Shown here in pieces: positions 42,724 through 50,881 of a DNA stretch of 64,000 nucleotides. Below the pieces are notes generated by a model. That model saw only the letters and a program-made list of their open reading frames with translations, was not told the DNA's origin and ran no database searches. Numbering within the stretch: the first letter of the stretch is position 1; each line of letters opens with the position of its first letter. The translations under genes were made by a program, and so were the position numbers. Source of the DNA: Candidatus Epulonipiscium viviparus (GTDB taxonomy: Bacteria; Bacillota; Clostridia; Lachnospirales; Cellulosilyticaceae); assembly GCF_030708075.1 (NCBI RefSeq), contig NZ_CP117982.1, positions 2,621,302-2,685,301 on the forward strand. The letters run 5' to 3'.

Positions 42724-43437
42724 ATGGAGAAAAAATTTTTTACTATTAAAGAAGCCTCTATGGCCTTAGGAATGGAACCCTATGTGCTAAGATATTACGA
42801 AAAAGAACTTAATCTTAACATTTTTAGAAATTCACAAAAACATAGGATATTCACTCAAGACAATTTAAATGTTATAGAAGAAATCAAAAAATTGAGAAAT
42901 GCTGGAATAGAGCTGCGTGCTATCAAGATAAAAATTGGGGAAGGAGTTTGCAATAGTGTGAGTGATTTGGAAGAATTGGGAGTACTGGATATGGGCAAGG
43001 GGGTGGCTGTTGTTGAGAGTCAAAGAGTATCCTCGATACAAAACGATAGTATTGATGAGTTAGAAAATAAAAAGCATGCGTTTTTGCAACTTATACAGCA
43101 GACGATAGAAAGCTCTTTAATAACTAGTCAGCAAATAGCAAAGGCTAGGATTAAGGATGAAATTATGGCTGAATTAAGTGAGGAACTTCAGGAGGATATT
43201 CAAAAAAACGTCATTACATACGTTGACGCTCAGATGCAAGAAATTAAACAGGAGCAAAGCGTGAAAAATGATAAGGATGAAAACTATTATAAAAGAGTAG
43301 ATGAAACTATTAGAGAAATGCAAAACTTAAAGCGTGAAGTGGCAAATTTGAGTGCTAAACAAGAGAACAAGAAAAAATCAATTTGGGAGAATTTATTTGG
43401 ACGCAAAAACAATTCACAAAACTCAATGCGTATGTAA
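42724..43437 (+). CDS. MerR-like helix-turn-helix protein with a coiled-coil tail
   Basis: From ATG 42724 (MEKKFFTIKEAS) the product has about 237 residues. Residues 5-75 form a MerR-type winged helix (FFTIKEASMALGMEPYVLRYYEKE, then RNSQKHRIFTQDNLNVIEEI, and LRNAGIELRAIKIKI). The wing residues HRIFT stand where MerR proteins usually have R-x-Y. The rest is helical, with a Gln/Lys/Glu-rich coiled coil (about 130-220) and a basic end, WENLFGRKNN. It resembles RacA/MerR-like proteins of Firmicutes more than metal sensors, since no C-terminal Cys is present. AGAGGAG lies 12 bases upstream. The target is unknown. Confidence 0.75.
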   Translation: MEKKFFTIKEASMALGMEPYVLRYYEKELNLNIFRNSQKHRIFTQDNLNVIEEIKKLRNAGIELRAIKIKIGEGVCNSVSDLEELGVLDMGKGVAVVESQRVSSIQNDSIDELENKKHAFLQLIQQTIESSLITSQQIAKARIKDEIMAELSEELQEDIQKNVITYVDAQMQEIKQEQSVKNDKDENYYKRVDETIREMQNLKREVANLSAKQENKKKSIWENLFGRKNNSQNSMRM

Positions 43438-43452
43438 AGAGCTTACATAAAG

Positions 43453-43485
43453 AGAAGCCGAATATAAAACTTCGACTTCTTTTTT
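43453..43485 (+). terminator. Terminator of the MerR-like gene
   Basis: AGAAGCCGAA (43453-43462) pairs with TTCGACTTCT (43471-43480) with one mismatch and is followed by five T. It abuts the end of the convergent Spo0E-like gene. Confidence 0.75.
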
Positions 43486-43672
43486 ATACAGGCTTTTTAA
43501 TTTGTAAATATATATTATAAACATCTAGTTGCTGTTTAAATAAAGGTAGCAGTTGCTGATCTAGTTCTTGACTAATAGTGATAACTTCTTCTGATAAAAG
43601 ATCAAAGTTTTCGTTTTCGATAGAATTACATAAAGTTTTTTTTAGATGGGTAATAGGATTTATCTCTGTCAT
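43484..43672 (-). CDS. Spo0E-like aspartyl-phosphate phosphatase
   Basis: The 62-residue helical hairpin contains LSEEVITISQELDQQLLPLF (about 26-45), which fits the Spo0E family core S-x-x-x-D preceded by a hydrophobic helix. Spo0E proteins dephosphorylate Spo0A-P and delay sporulation. The size is typical (50-85 residues). It stands alone on the minus strand. This supports a sporulation phosphorelay in the organism, but the assignment rests on a short motif. Confidence 0.72.
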   Translation of the reverse strand: MTEINPITHLKKTLCNSIENENFDLLSEEVITISQELDQQLLPLFKQQLDVYNIYLQIKKPV

Positions 43673-43735
43673 AATGTTCGCCTCAATGTCAATTTTAATG
43701 TATACTAGTATAGTATGACTTGATACTATACTTTG

Positions 43736-44257
43736 TTACAGATTTTTGAAATATTTGTAATAACCTTGGATAAGTAAAGTTAAAGCGTAGTCTACAATAA
43801 AGCCCAAAACAATAAATCCAACCAATATTACAGGTATAGTTAAAAATCCCAAAGATGAATCAGGTATATTAACCAAAGAGGTTGAATAGATCTCTGTTGG
43901 AAAGGCGACGCCGATTCCCAAAATAGGCTCAGATAAATATGGAAGCATAAATGGGCTGGCAATTAAAACCAAGACGATTCCCATAATCGTAAACGTAACT
44001 AATTTTAAAATACTTTCTAGTATTAGATTTTCTTTTTCCTCTATGAAAGCTTTGATTATTCCATATGAACCAACTATAAAATATATAAGGCCAAACTTCT
44101 TGTTTTTTGTTGGTGGTGTATTGGTTACAGTTGCTGTATTTTGTGATAAATTCTAAGTAGTAAATATGACCACCTATTTATGTGTTTTGGCTTTCTTGTT
44201 TTTGCACGCTTGACAGCTATTACATTTTTTTGAAATCATAGTGTATTTGTCCATCAT
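43736..44257 (-). pseudogene. Zinc-ribbon membrane protein gene interrupted by two TAG codons
   Basis: From ATG 44257 a single reading frame runs to 43736. It encodes a start with KKCNSCQACKNKKAKTHK (a zinc-ribbon-like Cys cluster), a polar stretch with NTPPTKNKKFG, a membrane helix LIYFIVGSYGIIKAF, and further helices (MGIVLVLIASPFML; FLTIPVILVGFIVLGFIVDY). TAG codons interrupt it at 44174-44176 and 44153-44155. The last 82 codons from ATG 43984 are open, but no ribosome site precedes that ATG. TAG is an ordinary stop elsewhere here (for example rnc), so recoding is unlikely. I read it as a recently disabled gene of unknown function. Confidence 0.6.
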
Positions 44258-44276
44258 ACCATAAATGATAATATTT

Positions 44277-45083
44277 TCAAGTAGGGCACGATTTTTCACG
44301 ATTTTTCTTGGGAGCGAGTTTGTTTAGAAGTTCTTTGCAGCTGGCGCCGAGACTAAATATACTAAATTCGAGTTTGTCTTTTGCGGTCATGAATAGTTCG
44401 TCTGTTGATTGTCCTTCTTGATAATAAAGAACATAGAGTGGGTTAAAGCTGTTATTTTCAATATCTTTCTGCAAATCATCTAGGGCATCCATAAGGTATA
44501 TCCACTTGCCAAGAGCGTAGCCAAATCGATAAAGATCGCCTTTGTTTGCTGTAGTGTAAGGATATTTTCGGATTATGGTTCCAACCAATGTTGCAAAGGG
44601 ATCTGCTATTTCGTCTAAGGAACTAAAATTTTTGGACCGCTCTAGTTCTTGCAATTTATTAAGATTGGATTTTATGATAGGATGCAGAAAGCGAAATTCT
44701 GAGGGCACCTTTTGTAAAAATGGTCTAAGTTGAGGTAACAAAAGCTTGCTCCTCAACGAATGTTCATCTAAATAGTCGTCTTTTAATTTGTAGTAGCTTA
44801 GCAATACGTTTACTGATGCCGCATATTTTAATGGCTTAGATTGTTGTACAACGGGGCGCTTGCGTGGGCTAATAATACAAGGTTGTTTTTTGAGCTTAAC
44901 GCGCTGAGGATCTGTGGCATCTAGTAGGATGGCCATTGTAGTAATATCGTAGCTGAGGGTAAGACGCGGTATATTGCTAAAATCTTTTTTGATATGTTGG
45001 CATAGGCCGCAGTAATAGCTTTTAAATAGGTCTAGCTGACGTACTTTTAATTCTTCTTTTAGTGGGGTAACATAACCAAACAT
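44277..45083 (-). CDS. DUF5685 family protein
   Basis: This 268-residue helical protein starts MFGYVTPLKEELKVRQLDLF, followed by SYYCGLCQHIKKDFSNIPRL, the Cys-bearing opening typical of DUF5685. A DALDDLQKD segment (about 208-216) resembles prenyltransferase-type Asp-rich motifs. Homologues usually sit next to a J-domain/TPR protein with a Cys-rich tail, and here the neighbour 13 bp upstream is such a protein lacking the J domain. The function is unknown. The product is probably cytosolic, with no signal peptide or membrane helix. Confidence 0.78.
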   Translation of the reverse strand: MFGYVTPLKEELKVRQLDLFKSYYCGLCQHIKKDFSNIPRLTLSYDITTMAILLDATDPQRVKLKKQPCIISPRKRPVVQQSKPLKYAASVNVLLSYYKLKDDYLDEHSLRSKLLLPQLRPFLQKVPSEFRFLHPIIKSNLNKLQELERSKNFSSLDEIADPFATLVGTIIRKYPYTTANKGDLYRFGYALGKWIYLMDALDDLQKDIENNSFNPLYVLYYQEGQSTDELFMTAKDKLEFSIFSLGASCKELLNKLAPKKNREKSCPT

Positions 45084-45096
45084 TATTTCTCCAATC

Positions 45097-45486
45097 TTAA
45101 ATACAGCTTATTAAATCGCCACCGCAACATTCACAGCAACTGTCTAGGCAAATTAGGTCGCAGCAGTTAAGCTGACAGCACTCACAGTCTCCGCAAGGAC
45201 AGCAACCATTGTTTTGTCGATATCGAGGTGTTCTATGGTAATCGCGGCTATAACTGCTAAATCTACTCATCAGTTTGGTGTGAAAATTGTTATATATATT
45301 GTTGGTGCCGTCTAATGAAATGGCTTTGTTGATGTTTTCTAAAGCAGATTCGAAAAATGCTTTTTTGTAGGCAATTACACTAGATAAGTAGTACCAAACT
45401 GCATTTCTATTTTCAATGCCATTTAACATTGCTGTGGCTTGATTATATTTTTTGACTTTAATCAAGTCTTGTACTTGTGCATACAT
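45097..45486 (-). CDS. Cys-rich TPR protein, remnant of a J-domain protein
   Basis: The 129-residue protein starts MYAQVQDLIKVKKYNQATAM and contains about two TPR-like helical hairpins (WYYLSSVIAYKKAFFESALE). A tail of some 35 residues holds 15 Cys (CCPCGDCECCQLNCC, then CCECCGGDLISC). In clostridial homologues as I recall them, the same TPR and Cys tail follow an N-terminal DnaJ J domain. Here nothing of the J domain is left between this gene and the mutase gene 66 bp upstream. AAAGGAG precedes the ATG, so the shortened gene is translatable. The tail probably binds metal. Confidence 0.7.
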   Translation of the reverse strand: MYAQVQDLIKVKKYNQATAMLNGIENRNAVWYYLSSVIAYKKAFFESALENINKAISLDGTNNIYNNFHTKLMSRFSSYSRDYHRTPRYRQNNGCCPCGDCECCQLNCCDLICLDSCCECCGGDLISCI

Positions 45487-45551
45487 AGAATCATCTCCTT
45501 TAAATAAAGAAAATAAGCAGAATCACGTTAAAGTGAATCCGCTTTAAAGTT

Positions 45552-47279
45552 TTACATAAGTGGTTCTAAAATTTTGAGTACATCATCTTTAATTGCTTGT
45601 AATTTATTATTGGCATCTTCTAGGCTTTGACCTTTAACTCCAATGTAGAATTTAATCTTAGGTTCTGTACCAGAAGGTCTAACACAAATCCAAGCGTTGT
45701 TTGATAGTTCAAAATAAATAACATCGGACACAGGTAGCTCAATTTTAGAAGTTGTGCCATCTTTGGTTACTCTTTGCTGTGTTTTGTAGTCACGTTTAGC
45801 AAGGATTTGGTATCCGCCTATAGTATCAATCTGTTGATTTCTAAGGGTTTCCATAATATTCTTAATTTTGCCAATTCCTTCGATGCCTTTAAGAGTAAAT
45901 GATTGAACATCCTCTCTATAATAACCAAATTTTTGATATAACGCAACAAGCGCTTCGTATAAGGTCATACCATTTAATTTGTAGTACGCAGCCATTTCAC
46001 AAGCGAGTAGACTGGTAACAACAGCATCTTTGTCTCTAGCATAGGTTCCGGCAAGCGCGCCATAGCTTTCTTCAAAACCAAATACATACGAATGTTGGTT
46101 GGTTGTTTCAAAGTTTTTAATTTGTTCACCAATAAATTTAAAGCCAGTAAGAACTTCTATTACGTCTGAACCATAAAACTCGCAAATAGGTCTAATCATT
46201 TCTGTTGTGACAATAGTTTTGATGACAACGCCATTTGTAGGAAGACTTCCGTTTTCTTTTCTGCCACGTAAAATATAGTCAGTCAACATAGTACCTATCA
46301 TATTACCGGTTAGAACAATATATTCACCTTTTTCATCACGAATTAAAACACCAACACGATCAGCATCGGGATCGGTTCCTATTATGATATCGGCTTGTTC
46401 TTTTTTTGCAAGCTCTATTGCTAGTTTAAATGCATTGGGATCTTCTGGATTTGGACTTTTTACAGTCGGGAAATTTCCATCTGGCTTCTCTTGTTCTGCA
46501 ACAACATAAACATTTTTGAAGCCTACTTCTTTTAGTGCGCGTCTAACAGGCAAATTTCCAGTTCCATGTAATGGAGTATACACTATTTTGAATTCGTCTG
46601 CAACTTTATTGATTACATCTTGATTGATAACTTGTGATTTTACTTGTTCGATATATAATTTATCTATATTTTCACCGATGATTTCTAGTAATCCATCAGC
46701 TTTCGCTTCTGTTTCGGTGGTGGTTTTTATAGTACTGAAGTCTGTTATGCTATTAACTTCGTCGATGATCATTTTATCAAATGGCGCTATGACTTGAGCT
46801 CCGTCATTGCCATAAACTTTATATCCGTTATATTCAGGTGGATTGTGGCTTGCGGTAATAACAACTCCGGCATCAGCTTTTAGTGTGCGTAAAGCAAAAC
46901 TGAGTTGCGGAACGGCTCTTAAACTTTCGAATAGATATGCTTTTATGCCGTTGGCAGCTAATACTAAGGCGGTATCCATAGCAAAAGTGTCGGATTTGTT
47001 TCGAGAATCATACGCAATTACAACTTTAGGATTTTGAAGTCCTTGCCCTTTAAGAAAATTTGCCAGTCCTTGAGTTGCTTTTTGAACGATATACTTGTTC
47101 ATTCTGTTTGTTCCAGCTCCGATAACGCCTCTAAGTCCTGCGGTACCAAATTCAAGTTCTGTGTAAAATCGGTCTTCGATTTCTTTTTCGTCGTTTTCAA
47201 TACTCTTAAGTTCGGCTTTTGTTGCGTCGTCAAAACACTCGTCGGTGAGCCATTTTTGGTAAAGATCTTTGTAATTCAT
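45552..47279 (-). CDS. pgcA: Phospho-sugar mutase (PgcA/phosphoglucomutase family)
   Basis: The 575-residue alpha-D-phosphohexomutase has the catalytic serine loop TASHNPPEYNGYKVYGNDGAQ (about 140-160), metal loop GTDPDADRVGVL (about 303-314), sugar-binding loop GFEESYGALAGTYARDKDAV (about 398-417) and phosphate-binding RPSGTEPKIKFYIG near the C-terminus. It interconverts glucose-6- and glucose-1-phosphate (or mannose phosphates), supplying nucleotide sugars for envelope glycans. The length and AGAGAGG site are normal. Confidence 0.94.
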   Translation of the reverse strand: MNYKDLYQKWLTDECFDDATKAELKSIENDEKEIEDRFYTELEFGTAGLRGVIGAGTNRMNKYIVQKATQGLANFLKGQGLQNPKVVIAYDSRNKSDTFAMDTALVLAANGIKAYLFESLRAVPQLSFALRTLKADAGVVITASHNPPEYNGYKVYGNDGAQVIAPFDKMIIDEVNSITDFSTIKTTTETEAKADGLLEIIGENIDKLYIEQVKSQVINQDVINKVADEFKIVYTPLHGTGNLPVRRALKEVGFKNVYVVAEQEKPDGNFPTVKSPNPEDPNAFKLAIELAKKEQADIIIGTDPDADRVGVLIRDEKGEYIVLTGNMIGTMLTDYILRGRKENGSLPTNGVVIKTIVTTEMIRPICEFYGSDVIEVLTGFKFIGEQIKNFETTNQHSYVFGFEESYGALAGTYARDKDAVVTSLLACEMAAYYKLNGMTLYEALVALYQKFGYYREDVQSFTLKGIEGIGKIKNIMETLRNQQIDTIGGYQILAKRDYKTQQRVTKDGTTSKIELPVSDVIYFELSNNAWICVRPSGTEPKIKFYIGVKGQSLEDANNKLQAIKDDVLKILEPLM

Positions 47280-47303
47280 TTTTAATGTCCTCTCTTATTT
47301 TGT

Positions 47304-48815
47304 TTATTTTGGTGCAAGTACATACAAATAGTCTGTTTGAATGTCTTCCTCTTCTACTATAATCGAAGTTGAATAATTTTCATAGCCCTCTAGCGAAAAT
47401 TCTACTTTGTATATGCCTGTGTCTAGATTTTTTGATACAGGTGTTACGCCGATATAGACTCCGTTTAAATATACAGAAGCATTTGGTGGATTCGTATTAA
47501 GATTAATAATATGGTTATATTCTGGTTCGACGGATTCTGTAAGCTCGAAATCTGGCTCGATAGATATTTGAGGTTCTATTGGAGCGGGAGTACTTGGCTG
47601 CAGTAATGGTTCAATTACAATTTGTGGCCCCGAGGTATCCAATGCGGCTGAGACGGCATCAGGAACAGGTATAGGTGCGACGTCTAAAAGTAACTCAGCG
47701 TCTAAGTTTGACTCTACAATTGGTTCAGGCGTAGGTTCTATAATTGGCTCAGGCGCTGGCGGCAGTGGTGGCGGTGGTGGCGGTACTGCAGAAAGAATAA
47801 ATTGGAAAGCCATATCATCTTGAACTTTAAATTCATGGCTATAGTCATAAAAACCTGCCGAAGTTATGTCTAGAGTATATGTTCCCCGGGGTAATTGAAA
47901 ATTTCTAGTTTCACCGTAGCTTATATTATCTATACTCAGATTATAGGGTTGATTATTGTTTACTATCTTAATAGCGACGTCATAAGTGATCGGTTGAATA
48001 TTGGCTGCATCTAGTATATAGGTTTGTCCATATTCTATTATGGCATCTTCTACAATAATAGGCAAGTAGTTTTCTAAATATAATGCAAGATTATATGTTC
48101 CGGCTTGTACTTTGACAGTATTATCTGGAAGTGTGTTTAATGGAATTTGCCTTTGCCTGTTGATTTCAAGGCGTCCATTTTCTGATGGTAGATTGGTGAC
48201 TTGAATATATCCTAGCCCATTTATAATATTTAAGCTATAAATATCGTCTTCTAATCCCTTTATTAAAATCTCATCAAATTCAGTTAAATTAGATAAATCA
48301 GACAGAATTTCTTGGTTAGGGTTTTGAAAGATAGCCAATTCATCAATATGATACTTTTTAGTTCCGATACTAACAGTTTGAGATTTTGTATCGATTTGTG
48401 TGTTTGCTATATTATGATGCATAAAAGCCATTGGATGAATCTGTAAGGATACTATATCATGAGAGTTGATCTTATATGATACGTCTACTATTTCACCTAA
48501 AACAATTTGAGAGAGTGGAATTTGTTTGTTGTACTTGTCTGAAATTGATGAACTACCAACAATATTTAGCTCTATAGGCTCGTGGTTGTCTACATTTGTA
48601 ATTATTAACTTATTGCCATCAATTTTGGTTACCACTCCATCGAATGTTAATTGGACTTCTTTTATAGCTGGTTCTGGGACTTCGGAAAGCTCTTCGACTA
48701 GTTGAGGTTCTATAGTAAATTGTGATATTTCAACTATTAGAAATACCATAACACCAACTAGACAAACTACAAGAGTGGAGATAATCCCAATGACTAAAAA
48801 TCTGTTACTTTTCAT
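47304..48815 (-). CDS. Membrane-anchored PEGA-domain protein
   Basis: The 503-residue protein has one N-terminal membrane helix (about 6-29) and an outer region. A beta-rich part (about 50-230) is followed by PEGA-like modules (about 235-345), a Pro/Glu/Ile-rich linker (about 348-435, PPPPPLPPAPEPIIEPTPEP), and a C-terminal PEGA domain with NLNTNPPNASVYLNGVYIGV and LDTGIYKVEFSLEGYENYS. PEGA domains resemble small surface beta-sandwiches found in wall or spore proteins. AGGAGG precedes the ATG. It lies 32 bp after the CotS-like gene, so the two are probably co-transcribed. No enzyme motif is seen. Confidence 0.8.
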   Translation of the reverse strand: MKSNRFLVIGIISTLVVCLVGVMVFLIVEISQFTIEPQLVEELSEVPEPAIKEVQLTFDGVVTKIDGNKLIITNVDNHEPIELNIVGSSSISDKYNKQIPLSQIVLGEIVDVSYKINSHDIVSLQIHPMAFMHHNIANTQIDTKSQTVSIGTKKYHIDELAIFQNPNQEILSDLSNLTEFDEILIKGLEDDIYSLNIINGLGYIQVTNLPSENGRLEINRQRQIPLNTLPDNTVKVQAGTYNLALYLENYLPIIVEDAIIEYGQTYILDAANIQPITYDVAIKIVNNNQPYNLSIDNISYGETRNFQLPRGTYTLDITSAGFYDYSHEFKVQDDMAFQFILSAVPPPPPPLPPAPEPIIEPTPEPIVESNLDAELLLDVAPIPVPDAVSAALDTSGPQIVIEPLLQPSTPAPIEPQISIEPDFELTESVEPEYNHIINLNTNPPNASVYLNGVYIGVTPVSKNLDTGIYKVEFSLEGYENYSTSIIVEEEDIQTDYLYVLAPK

Positions 48816-48847
48816 CTGTAAGCCTCCTATGATTAAAGTATATTATG

Positions 48848-49840
48848 TCAGAGATTTTCTTTAATGTATTTAGAAGCTGCAAGTTGCTTCTCCTTATATA
48901 CTAGCATGTTTTCCCATTTTACTAAAAACATACTATAATTATTTCTTCTTTTACATTGTAAATAGTTGTTACACATAGAAGCGAATTTTTCAGGAAAAAT
49001 CAACAGAGCTTTAAGGACAGCGCGTTCATCGATTGAAAGTGGACGAATATTTTCATATTCAGTTAAAAGTATTTTGAGAAATTCAATATCCCAAGAATTT
49101 TTTTGCATAATTTTGGAAAGTATTGAGCTTAAATCTTGTATTTGCATATTTATGCCACATTTATCTATATTTAATAAATAGAGTTGACTGTTAGTTTTGC
49201 CAACAGAATGATACTTGTATTCGTTATGTGCTAAGGTTCTATTGGTGGTGGCATGTTTTATTAGAGATGTACAACTGTTTTCATTGATACACATAAGAGC
49301 CAAATTTTCAAGATCTAAATAATCTTTGTAGTCTTTTAAGAACATTGCTTCAAATTCAGTTTTTTGAGAAAGCGGTTGAATAGCTTTTTTTAGAGTGTTA
49401 GTTTCTTTGATTCTTTTGGTAAAATAAGAATAGACATCTTTCATATGTATTGGACTTGCATCATGTACAGAAGTTTTAAGATTCAATCCACATTTATGAA
49501 AGTTGGCCAAAAGTTTGATGATTGCTATAATATCTTCGGTGTTCTTAAACTCAATTTCTAAACTATTTTTATGACTTTGTAATATATAAGTTTGTCCCGT
49601 GATAGTTACGTAAGGGAGATTTTTTTTTGTGGGATAAATGATTTCAGTTTGTGTAAAACCATTTTTGTATAAGTGATTGATTGCTTCATACATAAAAATA
49701 ATTTGTTCATGCTGTGTATTTACTTTTCTCAAAATATATTTACCCTTATTTGTATCCAATATAAAATTATTTCTGTTGTATTGTGATCTGTAGACTTCTA
49801 AGTCGTACTCGTTTAGTAAATCTTTTGGAATATTTCTCAA
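48848..49840 (-). CDS. CotS-like spore coat kinase-fold protein
   Basis: The 330 residues follow the CotS/YutH aminoglycoside-phosphotransferase fold: GKYILRKVN (lysine strand, about 31-39), YEAINHLYKNGF, then TLAHNEYKYHSVG (about 201-213) and YLLNIDKCGINMQIQDLSSIL (about 217-237). In active family members the last two motifs read roughly HGDxxxHN and IDFD. Here HNEYKYHS and NIDK replace them, so key catalytic Asp residues are missing. It may be a pseudokinase acting as a structural coat protein. It precedes the PEGA gene. The family link supports sporulation in this organism. Confidence 0.72.
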   Translation of the reverse strand: MRNIPKDLLNEYDLEVYRSQYNRNNFILDTNKGKYILRKVNTQHEQIIFMYEAINHLYKNGFTQTEIIYPTKKNLPYVTITGQTYILQSHKNSLEIEFKNTEDIIAIIKLLANFHKCGLNLKTSVHDASPIHMKDVYSYFTKRIKETNTLKKAIQPLSQKTEFEAMFLKDYKDYLDLENLALMCINENSCTSLIKHATTNRTLAHNEYKYHSVGKTNSQLYLLNIDKCGINMQIQDLSSILSKIMQKNSWDIEFLKILLTEYENIRPLSIDERAVLKALLIFPEKFASMCNNYLQCKRRNNYSMFLVKWENMLVYKEKQLAASKYIKENL

Positions 49841-50049
49841 AGCCTAATCCCCCCTTTATTAATAAATTTTATTGTCTATTAATCTATATGAGTAATCACC
49901 TTAAAAAATATCATTTTTTTTGTATATTTTTGCATGGCGTTTTGGGAGGGTACATTTTAATTGTTTGCACTCTAATATTTTTTATGCATGAATTTCAATT
50001 TTATATTAATCACCAGGGTTAATTTGATAGCAAAATTGAATATGTTTTA

Positions 50050-50562
50050 TTAGATTACTATTTGTTTTTTGAGCTGAGGTACCAAATATTTAAGAGTAAG
50101 GCCCAACAATATTACTTCAATAGGAAACATTAAAAGTTCTTCGGCAATTCGTGGAGTTGCTATTACAATAAATGATTTGCCTATGAGTAGTGAAAGCCAA
50201 TAAGAATTTAAGCCGGCAGTTACGATAATTAGGGACAAAGCCTTGATGGCAATAACGCGATACCAGCTAAATGGTTTGCGATATAACAATGCCGCATATA
50301 TAGAGCCGCCAACCATTGCGCTTAAGGTAAATCCTGGAAAAAATGGACCAGTTGGAAATAGCAATGCTGCCAATAAGTCTGAGATACCGCAAGCCAAAAT
50401 TGTCCAAGCGGGTTTAAAATAGACCGCAATTATTCCGGTGACCACAGATGCAAAGCTGATTCGGATTAAATCGCCAATATGTATTGCAAGGTGACGTGAT
50501 AAAACTACGTGTATTGCGATTAAAAGGCTAAGAATAGTGAGTTGTTTAGTTGTTAATTTCAT
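50050..50562 (-). CDS. ECF transporter S component (FolT-like)
   Basis: From ATG 50562, with AAGGAGG six bases upstream, the product has 170 residues and five to six membrane helices. It begins LTTKQLTILSLLIAIHVVLS and contains DLIRISFASVVTGIIAVYF and FFPGFTLSAMVGGSIYAALL, the S-component pattern. FolT (folate) proteins have this look. The substrate is inferred, since related S components for other vitamins are similar, and no convincing tetrahydrofolate riboswitch was found upstream. It would work with a shared EcfAA'T module encoded elsewhere. Confidence 0.75.
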   Translation of the reverse strand: MKLTTKQLTILSLLIAIHVVLSRHLAIHIGDLIRISFASVVTGIIAVYFKPAWTILACGISDLLAALLFPTGPFFPGFTLSAMVGGSIYAALLYRKPFSWYRVIAIKALSLIIVTAGLNSYWLSLLIGKSFIVIATPRIAEELLMFPIEVILLGLTLKYLVPQLKKQIVI

Positions 50563-50692
50563 TGTTGCCTCCTTAATGATTTTTGGGGGTATGAGTGTAA
50601 GAGAAGGATGTTGCAAATGGAATGGATTTTGTGATAGATTATTATATTATAAAAGTGAAGGGTGTATGCATTTATTTTTGGGCATAAAAAAA

Positions 50693-50766
50693 TAGCGGAA
50701 AAGGGAGTCGAACCCCCGACACCATGGGTATGAACCATGTGCTCTAGCCAACTGAGCTATTCCGCC
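50693..50766 (-). tRNA. tRNA-Met (CAT), elongator type
   Basis: On the minus strand the 74 bases fold as a cloverleaf. The acceptor is GGCGGAA/TTCCGCT (one G-T pair), the D arm AGCTC...GAGC, the anticodon stem CATGG/CCATG with loop TTCATAC (anticodon CAT), and the T loop TTCGACT. CCA is not encoded. The A and D arm sequence resembles elongator rather than initiator tRNA-Met. A run of seven T follows. Confidence 0.95.
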
Positions 50767-50825
50767 AAATTTAATACTCGTTTACTATACACCATTTAAA
50801 AAAGTTTGACAAGCCCCTTTTGCAA

Positions 50826-50871
50826 AAAAAAATTAAAAAAGTAGACACACAAGGAAGAATCAGGTGTCTAC
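50826..50871 (-). terminator. Terminator of thrB
   Basis: On the minus strand a perfect eight-base stem GTAGACAC/GTGTCTAC with a 15-base loop is followed by TTTTTTAATTTTTTTTT, 10 bp past the thrB stop and upstream of the tRNA. Confidence 0.9.
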
Positions 50872-50881
50872 CCGTTTATTA

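Noticed and set aside
43736..44257. UAG recoding (pyrrolysine or stop reassignment) in the zinc-ribbon gene
   Set aside because: Other genes in the window use TAG as their natural stop, and no recoding element is visible. Nonsense mutation is simpler.
49841..50049. Short plus-strand membrane-like peptide (about 45 codons from near 49890)
   Set aside because: No ribosome site and no family resemblance. It may be chance coding in AT-rich spacer between two minus-strand genes.
50563..50660. Tetrahydrofolate riboswitch upstream of the FolT-like gene
   Set aside because: The leader is short and I could not find the conserved core or a convincing pseudoknot.
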